Source: Phragmites australis (Eukaryota; Streptophyta; Magnoliopsida; Poales; Poaceae). From it: a stretch of 64,000 nt of DNA. Below, piece after piece: positions 62,524 through 64,000 of the stretch. The position numbers and the translations under genes are program-made. Positions within the stretch are counted from its first letter, which is position 1. Each line of letters starts with the position of its first letter. The notes below the pieces were generated by a model that was not told the DNA's origin, made no database searches, and saw only the letters and a list, made by a program, of their open reading frames with translations. Where the stretch lies: positions 2,668,501 to 2,732,500 of the forward strand of contig NC_084934.1 of NCBI RefSeq assembly GCF_958298935.1, read 5' to 3'.

Positions 62524-63600
62524 TATCTAGTAAACTAGAACATGCTTAGGCTTTGGACAGCCGATCAACTACCAAGTAGGGGCTAACCCTACGATATGTG
62601 CCCTCTGCAAGCGAGCCGCCGAAACCTATTTCCATCTCCTTACGGAATGCAGATACACTAGACACATCTGTGCGAATGCTGGCCCTCTGGACGGCCCAGC
62701 CGTCCATTTTTCTGGTAGCATGGTCTCCCTTGGTCACAACACATAGCTGGTGGACATCAATGCCACACATCACAAACACACCGCAAAAAGATCTCAAATC
62801 ATTTATCATCCTAGTTTTCTCGAGAATTTGAAAAGAGAGGAGGGTCTTTGGTCATAAAGAACAACGCCCAAGCTCATCGTGCTTGAGGTCTTGTCTTGAT
62901 GATTTGGTATCTTAAGAGCTGTGAGTGAAAGAGACTTGACGATCAGAAGTATATCCTTTGTGGAGCTCCAACGTGAATTACAAGTGGCTTGTGTGCCACC
63001 GATTCTACGGGATAAAAACCCCTTATGTTGAGTTTGTCTCTCTACCTTATTTACATTTCAGTATTTACATACTTATAATTTTACCTTGCTGGAGTAGGTT
63101 ACAATCCTCTTGAGCGGTAGAGTAGACACATTAGATAAATCTCATTTAGATAGAAATTAAGATAGATTTATCTTATGAATTTTTGAAGCTATTAGTTTCT
63201 AAATGTCCTAATTCACCTCCATCTTAAGACGTCACTGTTCCTCACAACTAACAAACTAGAACAGGCTCAAGCTCTGGATAGCCGATCAACTAGCGAGCAA
63301 GGGCTAACCCTGCGATATGTGCCCTCTACATGTGAGGCGTCGAAACCTGTTTCCATCTCCTTACAGAATGCAGATACACTAGGCACATCTTTGCGAATGT
63401 TGGCCCTCTGGACGGCCCAGCCGACCATTTTTCTGTAGCATGGTCTCCCTTGGTCACAACACATAGCTGGTGGATATCCCTAGCACGCATCCTAAAAACA
63501 CCGCAAAAAGATCTCAAATCATTTATCATCCTAGTTTGCTCGAAAATTTAAAAAGAGAGGAACAGGAGGGCCTTTGATCGCAAAAGAACAACGCCCAAGC
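62144..63600. repeat. 729-bp tandem duplication spanning an LTR/LINE junction
   Basis: Unit 1 (62144-62872) and unit 2 (62873-~63600) each contain the last ~380 bases of the copia LTR followed by ~350 bases of LINE. Both joints have CTCATCG (62144-62150 and 62873-62879), suggesting duplication through short shared sequence. The two units differ at many scattered bases, so it is not recent. Confidence 0.85.
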
Positions 63601-63807
63601 TCAATATTGAACAAATCAAAGATGAAGCTGTCGTCTGTATAGGCTATCGGGGGTGCGCTCATCTCGGGTGTCTAATTGAGCGAGAATAGGCTTTTGTTTC
63701 TTCTCATGATCCCGAGCGGTTGTCCTCGGGTCCTACAGCTTTATTTTCCTTTTGTTCCTACTAATTAATATGACGAACAACTCTCTTGTCAGTTCGTTTA
63801 AAAAAAG
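62524..63807 (+). pseudogene. LINE reverse-transcriptase C-terminal (zf-RVT) remnant, two tandem copies
   Basis: Plus-strand reading from ~62601 gives CALCKRAAETYFHLLTECRY and ends near RSQIIYHP, the zinc-binding zf-RVT region of plant LINE polymerases. It recurs at 63321 onwards. Copia LTR sequence (62873-63244) lies between the copies. The second copy continues to a LINE-like 3' end (ATTAATATGACGAACAACTC, then AAAAAAA at 63800). Stops and frame changes make it inactive. Confidence 0.75.
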
Positions 63808-63956
63808 CAAACTAATTTAGTTACGTACTGTTGTAATATAAACAGCACCTAGGACGCCTGTCTTGCTTGCTCTAGTAGGATTGAATTGTACAAGGGCCCT
63901 TTCCTCCTCATCCACGCAAAAAAAGCTTATAGCTGGTAGTACTACCTTGCAACAGT

Positions 63957-63957
63957 C

Positions 63958-63998
<41 letters not shown>
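63957..63998. repeat. (TC)n microsatellite at window end
   Basis: A pure CT/TC run of about 42 bases, ending two bases before the end of the window. Confidence 0.95.
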
Positions 63999-64000
63999 AC

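Overview
This is a 64-kb piece of plant nuclear DNA, almost certainly from a grass (Poaceae). The grounds are an intron-rich CIPK23 kinase gene that closely matches the grass protein, Stowaway and Tourist-type MITEs, CACTA, hAT and Mutator DNA transposons, and Ty1/copia and Ty3/gypsy LTR elements. It is a gene-poor, transposon-dense stretch: one gene looks intact and nearly everything else is mobile DNA, its debris, captured gene fragments or duplicated intergenic sequence. Species assignment is not possible from the sequence alone.

Layout. 1-1035: decayed Mutator-like (MULE) transposase on the minus strand, then AT-rich non-coding DNA. 2.5-4.4 kb: a short tandem repeat and a ~630-bp direct duplication. 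4636-8614 (minus): CIPK23, 14 coding exons, all introns phase 0, 449 residues, with a foldback element in intron 1. 10.3-38.6 kb: three diverged tandem copies (A, B, C) of a non-coding intergenic unit, loaded with insertions. Copy A carries an 8.1-kb nest: a 5'-truncated LINE (9-bp target duplication) holding a CACTA element (TSD CCT), which holds a hAT element (TSD AATTGCTG), which holds a Stowaway MITE (TSD TA); a second DNA element also splits the LINE. Copy B lacks the nest and serves as an approximate empty site. Between B and C lies a CACTA-like element (30014-37646) that captured part of an ARABIDILLO-type F-box gene and was later hit by a gag-only copia retrotransposon, itself hit by a 141-bp Mutator-type MITE.

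39.4-45.6 kb: a second copy (inverted) of the element found at 11.7-13.1 kb, a long GA microsatellite, a Pack-MULE carrying a pirin fragment (9-bp TSD), a broken MATE-transporter fragment and a small MITE. 46.3-46.5 kb: a short frameshifted gene on the minus strand starting MEGLIP. 48.9-52.4 kb: a gypsy element with perfect TSD ATATC, its gag interrupted by a copia LTR piece. 52.4-59.9 kb: gene-free DNA rich in CATGCATG, plus a CACTA-like fragment. 59.9-63.8 kb: a deleted copia element, then a 729-bp tandem duplication of an LTR/LINE junction.

How it works together: CIPK23 is the only likely working gene. By family knowledge it is the kinase that, with CBL calcium sensors, controls root K+ uptake through AKT1. 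I see no operon, CRISPR array or obviously new gene system. The most informative content is the layered insertion history and the captured gene fragments.
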